A program made the position numbers and the translations under genes. A model generated the notes under the pieces. That model made no database searches. It had not been told where the DNA came from and saw only the letters and a program-made list of their open reading frames with translations. A stretch of 64,000 nt of DNA from Deltaproteobacteria bacterium HGW-Deltaproteobacteria-2 (GTDB lineage Bacteria; Desulfobacterota; Syntrophia; Syntrophales; Smithellaceae): positions 437,901 through 501,900 of the forward strand of contig PHBC01000001.1 of the NCBI GenBank assembly GCA_002840505.1, in the 5' to 3' direction. Shown here piece after piece: positions 56,913 through 63,443 of the stretch; within the stretch, counting starts at the first letter, position 1; each line of letters opens with the position of its first letter.

Positions 56913-56990
56913 TAATCCTTTCCCTTAACCAATAGAGTCATGTTGCTAGAACCCCTTCTACAAAAGCCGCCAGAGCATTAGAAAGCGAAT

Positions 56991-57272
56991 TTAAAGCCGC
57001 GCCGCCCTCATCTTTTCCATGTGATCTTTAGGCATGATTCTTTTTACAGTTCGCTTTTCCCGGTTTTGGTTGTAGGCCATGAAAGGATGAAGTGAGCAAT
57101 GCGGCATATTACAATCAACTTTTCCGTCTGCGTAATATCCGGCGCAATCATAACAATGAGCATTGGCCGCCTGTTTTAAAGTTAGCTTCTGGCCGGATAA
57201 GTGTTTAAGCAATTCATTTTTCCCTTTGGCCGTCTTTCCGTATTTTCGTATGTTCTTAATTCTTTCAATCAT
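56991..57272 (-). CDS. Small Cys-rich protein of element 1
   Basis: A 93-residue protein with a cysteine cluster ANAHCYDCAGYYADGKVDC followed by NMPHCSLHPFMAYN, suggesting a zinc site, and a basic N-terminal helix (ERIKNIRKYGKTAKGKNELL). It overlaps the HTH gene by 4 bp. Similar small Cys-rich proteins lie beside primase genes on prophages and islands, but no function is known. Confidence 0.65.
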   Translation of the reverse strand: MIERIKNIRKYGKTAKGKNELLKHLSGQKLTLKQAANAHCYDCAGYYADGKVDCNMPHCSLHPFMAYNQNREKRTVKRIMPKDHMEKMRAARL

Positions 57273-57484
57273 GCCACTACCTCATCAAATGTAATGCGCC
57301 GACCTTCCATGAAAGCAATCACATCTTCGCTTTTGTATCTGATTGAGCGCCCGCCCACTTTCAGATAAGGCAAACCCTTGCGCATGAAACGTTCATTGCG
57401 TAATGTTGAAACCGCGCGGCCTGTTATTGCCGCAACTTCCTTTTCATTGAGATACGTTTTTCCTAATAACTCTTTTTCTGACAT
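57269..57484 (-). CDS. AlpA-like HTH (excisionase) protein
   Basis: A 71-residue helix-turn-helix protein: YLNEKEVAAITGRAVSTLRN and GLPYLKVGGRSIRYKSEDVI match the HTH_17 (AlpA/excisionase) family. Such proteins direct excision or regulate the integrase. It overlaps the Cys-rich gene by 4 bp. AGGGGGA precedes the ATG. Confidence 0.85.
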   Translation of the reverse strand: MSEKELLGKTYLNEKEVAAITGRAVSTLRNERFMRKGLPYLKVGGRSIRYKSEDVIAFMEGRRITFDEVVA

Positions 57485-57656
57485 TTTATTTCCCCCTTAA
57501 GTGATTTACAGTTACGGAAAAAGAAAACCCGTAAGCTGAATGAAACTTACGGGCATATAATAATACTGGAAGTGATTATTGGCAAGAAAAGCTTAGTCTT
57601 TACAATTACTTATGTCCCTTAAAATTTAGGGGACAGGCGAAATTTAGGGGACAAGT

Positions 57657-58793
57657 TTATAAATATGTAACAGGATCATCTTCTCTTTGTTTGCGCTTTT
57701 TTTCCTTCTCATATTCTCTAGCGCAACTTTCTTCATAACAACGTTGTCTCTTATTATCCTTCGCAATGAAAAAAAGATTACAATAGGGGCATTTCTTCAA
57801 TCTCTTTCTATCTTCTTTTTTATTGATAAATTGCATTGCAGAAAAACAGCAAACTCTAAAGATCAAATTATCCCATTCAAACATAAATTGAAAACTATTT
57901 CCGCGATACCAATGACCTACTGACTTCATTTCCCAACTACCAATGAAATTATCACTACCATATCCTTCAGCCCATTCACCAAATTCATATTCTTCAAATG
58001 GCAACTGCATTTTTATAATATCATCTTGATCATCAAGATAGTAATCGTGCCTACATTCGTTATATGATTGCAAAATGGTATGAATTAGACTTATCTCTAT
58101 TAGCTCATTGCTGTGAGTAAGTTCTTCAAGAAAGTGTCTAAGGAATCCTCTAAGTATGCCCATATCACCGTTTCTATCAATAAGATAATTAAGTTCATCC
58201 ATTGTTTTTTGAGAAATATATCGAAACCTGTCGTCAGTAATTTGCTTTTTTATTTTCTCAATTTCGTCATGAACATTTCTCAATTCTTTATATTCAAATT
58301 GATATAGTGGGTTCAATCGTTTATCAGAAAAATCAATCGAAACCTCATCGGGTTTAGGCAGTATGTCTTCTGACCAATCCAAGTATTGCGGTGCAAGAGT
58401 GAATACAAGAGCTTTTCTTGAGTCATCAAAATCTTTAAACTTTAGATATTTTCTTTTTGTTTCTTTGCTATCTTCTTCACTTGAAGACCTTTCAATAATA
58501 GTGTCCTGTATGAGATCAGGGGCTTCGTGCAATACAAGCAATGCTTCTGCTTCACGCATTTTTAGGGCAACAGCTCTTCTTTCTGTATCATTAAATTCAC
58601 TTAGAAAATCGTCGTATAGTTTTTTTATTTCGTTAACTTCGTACAAAAACAAATCATCAGTTTTAAATAATTTACATATATTATCAAACAAAACAAGGTA
58701 AGCCGCCAAGGTTGTTTCTGCGTTTACAAGATGAGCTAAAAAAGCTCCGTATTCTTTAGGTGGAAATGAAAAGCGTTTACGTTTTTTATCCAT
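57657..58793 (-). CDS. Hypothetical protein with C-terminal zinc-finger motif
   Basis: A 378-residue protein from ATG at 58793 (AGGGG site before it; frame open to 58808). The N-terminal two-thirds are helical and polar with no recognised domain (FLAHLVNAETTLAAYLVLF, MREAEALLVLHEAPDLIQDT). The C-terminal end has CPYC and CYEESC in a CGNR-like arrangement (KKCPYCNLFFIAKDNKRQRC, then EYEKEKKRKQREDD). It looks like a DNA- or RNA-binding tail. The function is unknown. Confidence 0.6.
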   Translation of the reverse strand: MDKKRKRFSFPPKEYGAFLAHLVNAETTLAAYLVLFDNICKLFKTDDLFLYEVNEIKKLYDDFLSEFNDTERRAVALKMREAEALLVLHEAPDLIQDTIIERSSSEEDSKETKRKYLKFKDFDDSRKALVFTLAPQYLDWSEDILPKPDEVSIDFSDKRLNPLYQFEYKELRNVHDEIEKIKKQITDDRFRYISQKTMDELNYLIDRNGDMGILRGFLRHFLEELTHSNELIEISLIHTILQSYNECRHDYYLDDQDDIIKMQLPFEEYEFGEWAEGYGSDNFIGSWEMKSVGHWYRGNSFQFMFEWDNLIFRVCCFSAMQFINKKEDRKRLKKCPYCNLFFIAKDNKRQRCYEESCAREYEKEKKRKQREDDPVTYL

Positions 58794-58915
58794 TGCTTCC
58801 CCTCTCACAAGCTTCCCCTATGATTTATCCGGGGAAACGGAAAGGGGTGCTTCCGCTTATCGGCTGGCCTGCCTATCCCCGGACTATTCTTTTTTATAGT
58901 GTGCGAAAATCCCCT

Positions 58916-59080
58916 CTAATCTTGTTTGCTCACACCACCTTTGACAAGTTTTAAGCCTTGTATTTCATGCCGTCCCTGTTTTTGTAACCTTACTTTTTCA
59001 AATTCTCTTTTTCGCTTTATTTCTTCAATGTCTTTTTGTATTCCATTAAGTATCTTTATTATTTCCCGTTCTGTATTCAT
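58916..59080 (-). CDS. Small coiled-coil protein
   Basis: A 54-residue protein read from ATG at 59080 to TAG at 58916: MNTEREIIKILNGIQKDIEE then IKRKREFEKVRLQKQGRHEI and a short tail. It is highly charged and predicted coiled coil. GAGAGGGCG lies before the start, and it begins 16 bp after the integrase stop on the same strand. It is short, so real but unproven. Confidence 0.5.
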   Translation of the reverse strand: MNTEREIIKILNGIQKDIEEIKRKREFEKVRLQKQGRHEIQGLKLVKGGVSKQD

Positions 59081-59096
59081 TTGCGCCCTCTCTTAT

Positions 59097-60266
59097 TTAT
59101 GCCTTTTTTTCTTTGTGAAGTTCAACCACGTTTTTATTTGTTGCCGCGTCAATGATATTCCCGGCCAATGTTGAAGCGTTCCTCAATGCCTCATCTCTTA
59201 AATGCGCATACCTTTGAGTCATAACCGGGGATTTATGCGTTAATAGCTTTTGTATTGTATATAAATCAACTTTGCCACTTGAAGCAAGCATAGAAGCGAA
59301 TGAGTGCCTTAAACCATGCAAGGCGCGAAAGTCTGCCGGGATTCCAGCCGCCTTTTTAATTGGATTCACGCGGCGGCGTATATCTGTAAAGGGTTCACCG
59401 TCTGGCCTTAGAAAAACATATTCAGAAATTTCCTTTTTATTGTTTCTTATGATTTCAGTTTTGGGGTGATTCTCTAAGACTTGTCGCGCCTGTTCATTCA
59501 GAGGGATTTTCTGACTAACGCCGCCCTTTGGGTTTCTTATAGCGATAAAGCCGCGCTGAAAATCAATGTCATTCCATTTCAACTTGAACATTTCCCCGCG
59601 CCGCATACCCGTATATAAAGCAAGGCGCATAATGTTGGCCGCCTCAATATCTTCTGACTTATCAATGGCCGTTAATAGGTTTTTTAATTGTTCGGGGTTT
59701 AAATCTTCTGTCTTTTGGTTATCAACTTTTATTGTTTCAACTATGAAATTCAGATTGCCGCATAATTGCCGGGATACTCCGAAATTGACTATGCGCTTAA
59801 GCAATCCAAAAACATGTTTGACTGTTTGAGGCTTTAAAGTCTTTAGTAATCTAATGCGCAAACGATCAGCTTCAAGCCTTATAATCTTGTGCGGTTCTTT
59901 ATTGCCAAAGTCCGGCATTAGATATTTTTCAAATCTTCCCCTGTCTGTATTGATTGCTTTAGAGTCTGCCTTATTTGCTTCATATTCTTTCCACAAACGC
60001 GCCAGAGTCATTTTCCCGGCCTCTGCTAACTTTGCCGCCCTCACTTGCTCACGCCGGGAAGTATTAGAAGGTTCTTTTCCCTTTGAACGTTCGGCACGAA
60101 TACCCGCCGCCTTTGCCGCCGTCATGTCATTTTCAAATTGACGGCCTGCCTTTTCTTCAATCTTTTTACCATTAAGATAATAGATAATATAGAATGTTTT
60201 TTCTTTCCCTTTAGCTATGTAATAAACGCCCGGATATTTCGTCTTTATTCGGTCTTGCTTTGGCAT
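59097..60266 (-). CDS. Tyrosine integrase of element 1
   Basis: A 389-residue recombinase. Catalytic residues are R222 (LYTGMRRGEMFKL), H317-x2-R320 (ALHGLRHSFASML), H344 (LTHKSPVM) and nucleophile Tyr353 (QRYAHLRDEA). The N-terminal SAM-like core-binding domain and the arm domain (KTKYPGVYYIAKGKEKTFYI) are present. Its start is about 190 bp from the right att site. It should excise and integrate the element at tRNA-Glu. Confidence 0.95.
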   Translation of the reverse strand: MPKQDRIKTKYPGVYYIAKGKEKTFYIIYYLNGKKIEEKAGRQFENDMTAAKAAGIRAERSKGKEPSNTSRREQVRAAKLAEAGKMTLARLWKEYEANKADSKAINTDRGRFEKYLMPDFGNKEPHKIIRLEADRLRIRLLKTLKPQTVKHVFGLLKRIVNFGVSRQLCGNLNFIVETIKVDNQKTEDLNPEQLKNLLTAIDKSEDIEAANIMRLALYTGMRRGEMFKLKWNDIDFQRGFIAIRNPKGGVSQKIPLNEQARQVLENHPKTEIIRNNKKEISEYVFLRPDGEPFTDIRRRVNPIKKAAGIPADFRALHGLRHSFASMLASSGKVDLYTIQKLLTHKSPVMTQRYAHLRDEALRNASTLAGNIIDAATNKNVVELHKEKKA

Positions 60267-60306
60267 TTCTCATTTCCCCCTTGTCTTTGTATGCCTTAAA
60301 TATTTT

Positions 60307-60326
60307 CCCCTACACTATCCCCTACA
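60307..60326 (+). repeat. Right arm-type repeat of the element
   Basis: CCCCTACACTATCCCCTACA, identical to the left copy at 53246 except for one base (TACAC for TATAC). It lies between the integrase start and the right tRNA repeat, so the circularised element would bring the two copies to either side of the att core, as integrase arm sites do. Confidence 0.65.
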
Positions 60327-60455
60327 CTTGAAATAAATATAGCAATTAATAATAGTAAGTCAAGGGAAATGATATATGCCTTGATAGCATTGAATTATCT
60401 AGGATTAGATTATTAAAGGTATGAAAAAGTAAAACAGGGATAAAGGTTAGAATTC

Positions 60456-60502
60456 GGCCTCTCACGCCGGAAACCGGGGTTCAACTCCCCGTGGGACTAC
60501 CA
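60456..60502 (+). repeat. attR-like copy of tRNA-Glu 3' half
   Basis: An exact copy of 53139-53185. It lacks the 5' half of the tRNA, so it is not a gene. It forms the right end of element 1 and the left end of the second element, whose integrase stop (60529) is only 27 bp away. Confidence 0.92.
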
Positions 60503-60528
60503 TAAACTTGTCTAACAATTTCAACTGC

Positions 60529-61596
60529 TTATAGTGCTATTAATTTTTGTTGTTGTTGGTTTTGATACATGGTCGTGACTTTTGGTCGTGAATTTCTATT
60601 CGATAGAATTTCAAGAGCCGGTCTGATCGGTGCAAGTCCATGAATATATCTTTCCGTTGTCGCTAATTTCCTGTGTCTCAAAATACTTTGAATCGTCACC
60701 ATCGGAACACCCGCTTGAGCTAAGATACTAGCCGTCAAATGTCTTACGGCGTGCAATCCGAAAGGCTTAACACCTGCCTTATTACAAATTCGCCTCATAT
60801 GACGTTGACGAGCTATAAATGGAACACCTTTTTCAGGATTAGGAAACACCCATTCGGTTTTTGTTGCTTGCCGGTGTAGAATCATTGCATTAAAAAGTTC
60901 ATCTGTCATTGGCAGCCAATCATATTCAAGGCTACCACCAAGTCTTTTTCTTGTTCCGATTCTCACCTGCTGACCGGCAAAATCAACATCATCCCATTTC
61001 AATCGGTATAGCTCCGATCTTCTGGCAGCCAAATGAAGATAGGCAAGGAGCATTACTTTATCTTGCCCCTCTAGGCTTTCATAGACGCTCCAGAAATCAC
61101 TTTCCGGAGGCACGTAACGATTATGTCTCTCTTCCGGAAAACGCTCCGTTAAACAAGGATTAGGTGAAGGCAGACTCAAATATTTAATGCCCCAATTCCA
61201 CCCAGCGAGCAGATTTTTTCTTTCCTTATTCGCCGCATAACCTGATCGCTTTGTCGCTTGCATCCGCAGATAATTGAGCACTATGACAGGCTTAATACTT
61301 GCAACCGGCAGAGATGGATCAACTTGTTTGAAAAATCTTTTGAATACTGATTTCTTTTCATCAAAGGTTTTTGCCGAAAATTTGATTTCCGCATATTCAA
61401 GATATTTTATTGCCCATTCAATGAGCGTCAAGGATTCCGAAGGGATCATCAATTCTTTTTCTGGTGTGTTTCTTATTTCCGATTCCCATGCAAGGGCTTT
61501 TGCCTTGGTATCGAATATCCTGTAATACCTCTTGCCCTGTCTCATCACATCGGCTATCCACTCTGTCTTGTTCTTCTTCTTTCGCTTGTAAGGCAT
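60529..61596 (-). CDS. Tyrosine integrase of element 2
   Basis: A 355-residue recombinase, clearly different from the one at 59097. Catalytic R192 is in LAARRSELYRL, H282-x2-R285 in LHAVRHLTASIL, H308 in LRHRKLATT, and nucleophile Tyr317 in TERYIHGL. Its arm domain is KKNKTEWIADVMRQGKRYYR. ATG at 61596 has GAGGAG eight bases upstream. It lies 27 bp from the tRNA copy, the usual place of an integrase next to attL. Confidence 0.95.
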   Translation of the reverse strand: MPYKRKKKNKTEWIADVMRQGKRYYRIFDTKAKALAWESEIRNTPEKELMIPSESLTLIEWAIKYLEYAEIKFSAKTFDEKKSVFKRFFKQVDPSLPVASIKPVIVLNYLRMQATKRSGYAANKERKNLLAGWNWGIKYLSLPSPNPCLTERFPEERHNRYVPPESDFWSVYESLEGQDKVMLLAYLHLAARRSELYRLKWDDVDFAGQQVRIGTRKRLGGSLEYDWLPMTDELFNAMILHRQATKTEWVFPNPEKGVPFIARQRHMRRICNKAGVKPFGLHAVRHLTASILAQAGVPMVTIQSILRHRKLATTERYIHGLAPIRPALEILSNRNSRPKVTTMYQNQQQQKLIAL

Positions 61597-61774
61597 GACT
61601 TGTCTCCTCTATTGCGTGAATGATTAAATTTTCAAAGAACAAGAAACGGCGTCCTAGCCTAATACCACCAATGAGATGATAATATCGCCTTACAGTCTCA
61701 GCGTCAACTCCGAAATATTCAGCAACTTCCTGAGCTGTCAACTTCTTGCCTAGCTTATTATTTAATTCATCCAT
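61418..61774 (-). CDS. HTH (excisionase-like) protein overlapping the integrase
   Basis: A 118-residue protein. The HTH_17-type motif LTAQEVAEYFGVDAETVRRYY and GGIRLGRRFLFFENLI is in the first half. The last 60 codons overlap the integrase gene in another frame and look unrelated to any domain (DSRCDETGQEVLQDIRYQGK), so the functional protein may end near residue 60 if a frameshift exists. It is probably an excisionase or integrase regulator. No good ribosome site is visible. Confidence 0.6.
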   Translation of the reverse strand: MDELNNKLGKKLTAQEVAEYFGVDAETVRRYYHLIGGIRLGRRFLFFENLIIHAIEETSHALQAKEEEQDRVDSRCDETGQEVLQDIRYQGKSPCMGIGNKKHTRKRIDDPFGILDAH

Positions 61775-61882
61775 AATATTAATTATTATAACTACTTATA
61801 AGTATGGCATTCTAGACACTATTATGATTCAAGCAACGGTATTATGTCCCGTTTGCTATCATTGAGACCTTTCCTCTGTTGC

Positions 61883-62377
61883 CTATGCAAACAGAGAATT
61901 CTGAAGTAAAGGACATCCATCTTGAAAATACTTCAACGGCCCGCCCACATCTATATCGCCCTTTTTAAATGCGTATGCTGATTTACAAAGATATTCTTCA
62001 GCGCCGCATCCTTTTCCTTTATACGGATGAATCCTTGCATATCCACCCATCTTATTATGCAAATCCATATATCCTAGTCTATTTACCCATTCCGGCACTC
62101 TACCTATCAGATCGTGGAAATGTATCGCGCCACGATATTGTTCTTCTCTAGCTCTAATCCAGATGACCCCGTCATTAGGTCTTTTCCAATATCTGACGCC
62201 GAATATTTCCCTGTTCAGAATATGGATAAGTTTATCGTGAATTTTTATAGCCGCTTCCGGGTGAATCATTTCATCAGTAAAGGGATTATCCCTATATGTG
62301 AAATGACAAAACCAACTCCACGGCCACTGGCTAACAAAACTCACCCATTCTTTTGGTAAGTTATTGGGTCTAAACAT
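61883..62377 (-). CDS. HUH-type replication initiator (Rep) of element 2
   Basis: A 164-residue protein. The three Rep motifs are in order: motif 1 FCHFTYRD (23-30), motif 2 the HUH pair H86-F-H88 in AIHFHDLI, and motif 3 Y129-L-C-K132 (YxxK) in EEYLCKSAYAF, where Tyr129 would nick DNA. This is the arrangement of single-tyrosine rolling-circle Rep proteins. No helicase domain is present. It would initiate replication of the circular or linear form of the element. Confidence 0.72.
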   Translation of the reverse strand: MFRPNNLPKEWVSFVSQWPWSWFCHFTYRDNPFTDEMIHPEAAIKIHDKLIHILNREIFGVRYWKRPNDGVIWIRAREEQYRGAIHFHDLIGRVPEWVNRLGYMDLHNKMGGYARIHPYKGKGCGAEEYLCKSAYAFKKGDIDVGGPLKYFQDGCPLLQNSLFA

Positions 62378-62670
62378 ATAACCTTCCCGTTTCTCTGTTT
62401 CTTATCCCACAGGCAATTTCTTCTAAATTTTATCTTATGACGTTTAAATAACCTCACATGCAACCGTCTATCTTCTTTCAGACCATTCATTATCTGGGTC
62501 AACGTATTGACTCCAGGTGATACATATTTACTAGCACTCGTACTTTCGCACATGCGCGCCTGCTCGCTCGCGGGCGCTCTACCCGCGCCGCTGCGCGCAG
62601 GCTCTCTAGATTTAATCCGATTTTGTATGTTTTTTAATTCGTAAGTAAGACGCTTTTTCGAACCGTTCAT
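62341..62670 (-). CDS. Hypothetical protein of element 2
   Basis: About 109 residues from ATG at 62670 (GAGGATTTGAGA precedes it); the frame is open to 62787. It is basic (GLKEDRRLHVRLFKRHKIKF) and overlaps the Rep gene by 37 bp. A GC-rich palindrome lies inside it (62563-62610), giving the odd segment EPARSGAGRAPASEQARMCE. The upstream open part reads through a CATCCTGAGTTTGTCGAAAG-type repeat and is probably not translated. No family is recognised. Confidence 0.4.
   Translation of the reverse strand: MNGSKKRLTYELKNIQNRIKSREPARSGAGRAPASEQARMCESTSASKYVSPGVNTLTQIMNGLKEDRRLHVRLFKRHKIKFRRNCLWDKKQRNGKVICLDPITYQKNG
62563..62610. repeat. GC-rich imperfect palindrome
   Basis: GCCTGCTCGCTCGCGGGCG and CCGCGCCGCTGCGCGCAGGC form an imperfect stem inside an AT-rich element and within an ORF. 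The GC content is far above its surroundings, so it looks like an inserted REP-like piece. Confidence 0.5.
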
Positions 62671-62733
62671 TCTCAAATCCTCATAGCTGGATGAGAGCCT
62701 TGACAGGTTCAAGATGCACTGATAAACTTCAGA

Positions 62734-62753
62734 CATCCTGAGTTTGTCGAAAG
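62734..62753. repeat. Short interspersed repeat CATCCTGAGTTTGTCGAAAG
   Basis: This resembles the widely seen TCATCCTGAG(C/T)TTGTCGAAGGA repeat of deltaproteobacterial and other genomes. Only one copy was found in this window. Confidence 0.4.
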
Positions 62754-62819
62754 ACTCTCTGGTTACTGAAAAGTCAAGCATTCGCACCCGCTAAAGTCGC
62801 TTGCTTGGCTTTTCTTTTT

Positions 62820-63191
62820 TTATCCTTTTTTCTTTTTACTTACTTTTTTCTTTTTATCAAAATCATCCACTATTTCATGATACAATTGACGCAATTCTTC
62901 ATCAGTCTTTTCCTTATATAATTTCTGAAATATTGCCGAAATCATTTCTTCTAATATCTCACATGCAAGACCTGATCTTGTAGTCCTCCATCTTTCTGCT
63001 AAATGATCCAGTATTGCTACTTTAAATTTATCTATCCTCATCATCACGGGAACACTCAAATCTTCATAAGCATCTATTAAATCTAAGGTCTCTTCTTTTC
63101 TATTAATGAAATTAGTAATGTTTTCTTCAAACATTGGCCCTTTTTTGTTCTCCCTATCTCCGGCTTTCTTATTTAATATTTTTTTCTTCAC
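62820..63191 (-). CDS. Ribbon-helix-helix regulator of element 2
   Basis: 123 residues from GTG at 63191 (AAAGGAGATAATGCC before it; frame open to 63218). The RHH DNA-binding core is SVPVMMRIDKFKVAIL followed by LAERWRTTRSGLACEILEEM. N-terminal and C-terminal ends are basic (KKKILNKKAGDRENKK; DFDKKKKVSKKKKG). A 27-bp palindrome overlapping its promoter is the likely autoregulatory operator. The role is probably copy or plasmid-type control, or an antitoxin, inferred from the RHH fold. Confidence 0.75.
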   Translation of the reverse strand: MKKKILNKKAGDRENKKGPMFEENITNFINRKEETLDLIDAYEDLSVPVMMRIDKFKVAILDHLAERWRTTRSGLACEILEEMISAIFQKLYKEKTDEELRQLYHEIVDDFDKKKKVSKKKKG

Positions 63192-63216
63192 GGCATTATC
63201 TCCTTTCAGAATAATC

Positions 63217-63243
63217 ATAATGATTACATTTTGTAATCATTAT
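63217..63243. promoter_or_regulatory. Palindromic operator before the RHH gene
   Basis: ATAATGATTACA (63217-63228) and TGTAATCATTAT (63232-63243) are perfect complements around TTT. The position 26 bp before the GTG start, in the promoter, fits autoregulation by the ribbon-helix-helix protein. Confidence 0.7.
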
Positions 63244-63304
63244 AGTAAGTATTTTTATTATGTCAAGCTTTTTTAAAATTTTTTTTGTAATTAAGAAGTC
63301 AGCT

Positions 63305-63353
63305 CGGCACCGGCTCCGACGAGCTTGGCGGGAGCCCATTCTCGCCGGTGCCG
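63305..63353. terminator. GC-rich hairpin between RHH and HEPN genes
   Basis: CGGCACCGGC (63305-63314) and GCCGGTGCCG (63344-63353) are perfect 10-bp arms, with an inner GCTCC/GGGAGC pairing. It is far more GC-rich than its surroundings, which suggests an inserted repeat that may also act as a transcription barrier between divergent genes. Confidence 0.5.
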
Positions 63354-63443
63354 TGATATTTGTTTTTAACCTTTATTGACAAATATTTATTTATATGTAT
63401 GATTTTCCTCAACTATTGTAATAGACATTAAAAGGAGATTATT

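Larger units (their letters stand above)
53139..60502. mobile_element. Integrated element 1 in tRNA-Glu
   Basis: About 7.36 kb bounded by the 47-bp tRNA repeats, with a tyrosine integrase near the right end, arm-type repeats inside each end, an AlpA-like HTH protein, a primase zinc-finger protein, a Cys-rich small protein, unknown membrane cargo and a hexamer-repeat region. No capsid, terminase, relaxase or transfer gene is present, so it is either a satellite-like element, a mobilisable island or a decayed one. Its lower GC content compared with the flanking genes fits transfer. Confidence 0.85.

Noticed and set aside
60456-60502. Second tRNA-Glu gene
   Set aside because: Only the 3' half is present; the 5' acceptor and D arm are missing, so it is an att copy.
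62671-62787. N-terminal extension of the element 2 hypothetical protein
   Set aside because: It reads through a short interspersed repeat, and a better start with a ribosome site lies at 62670.
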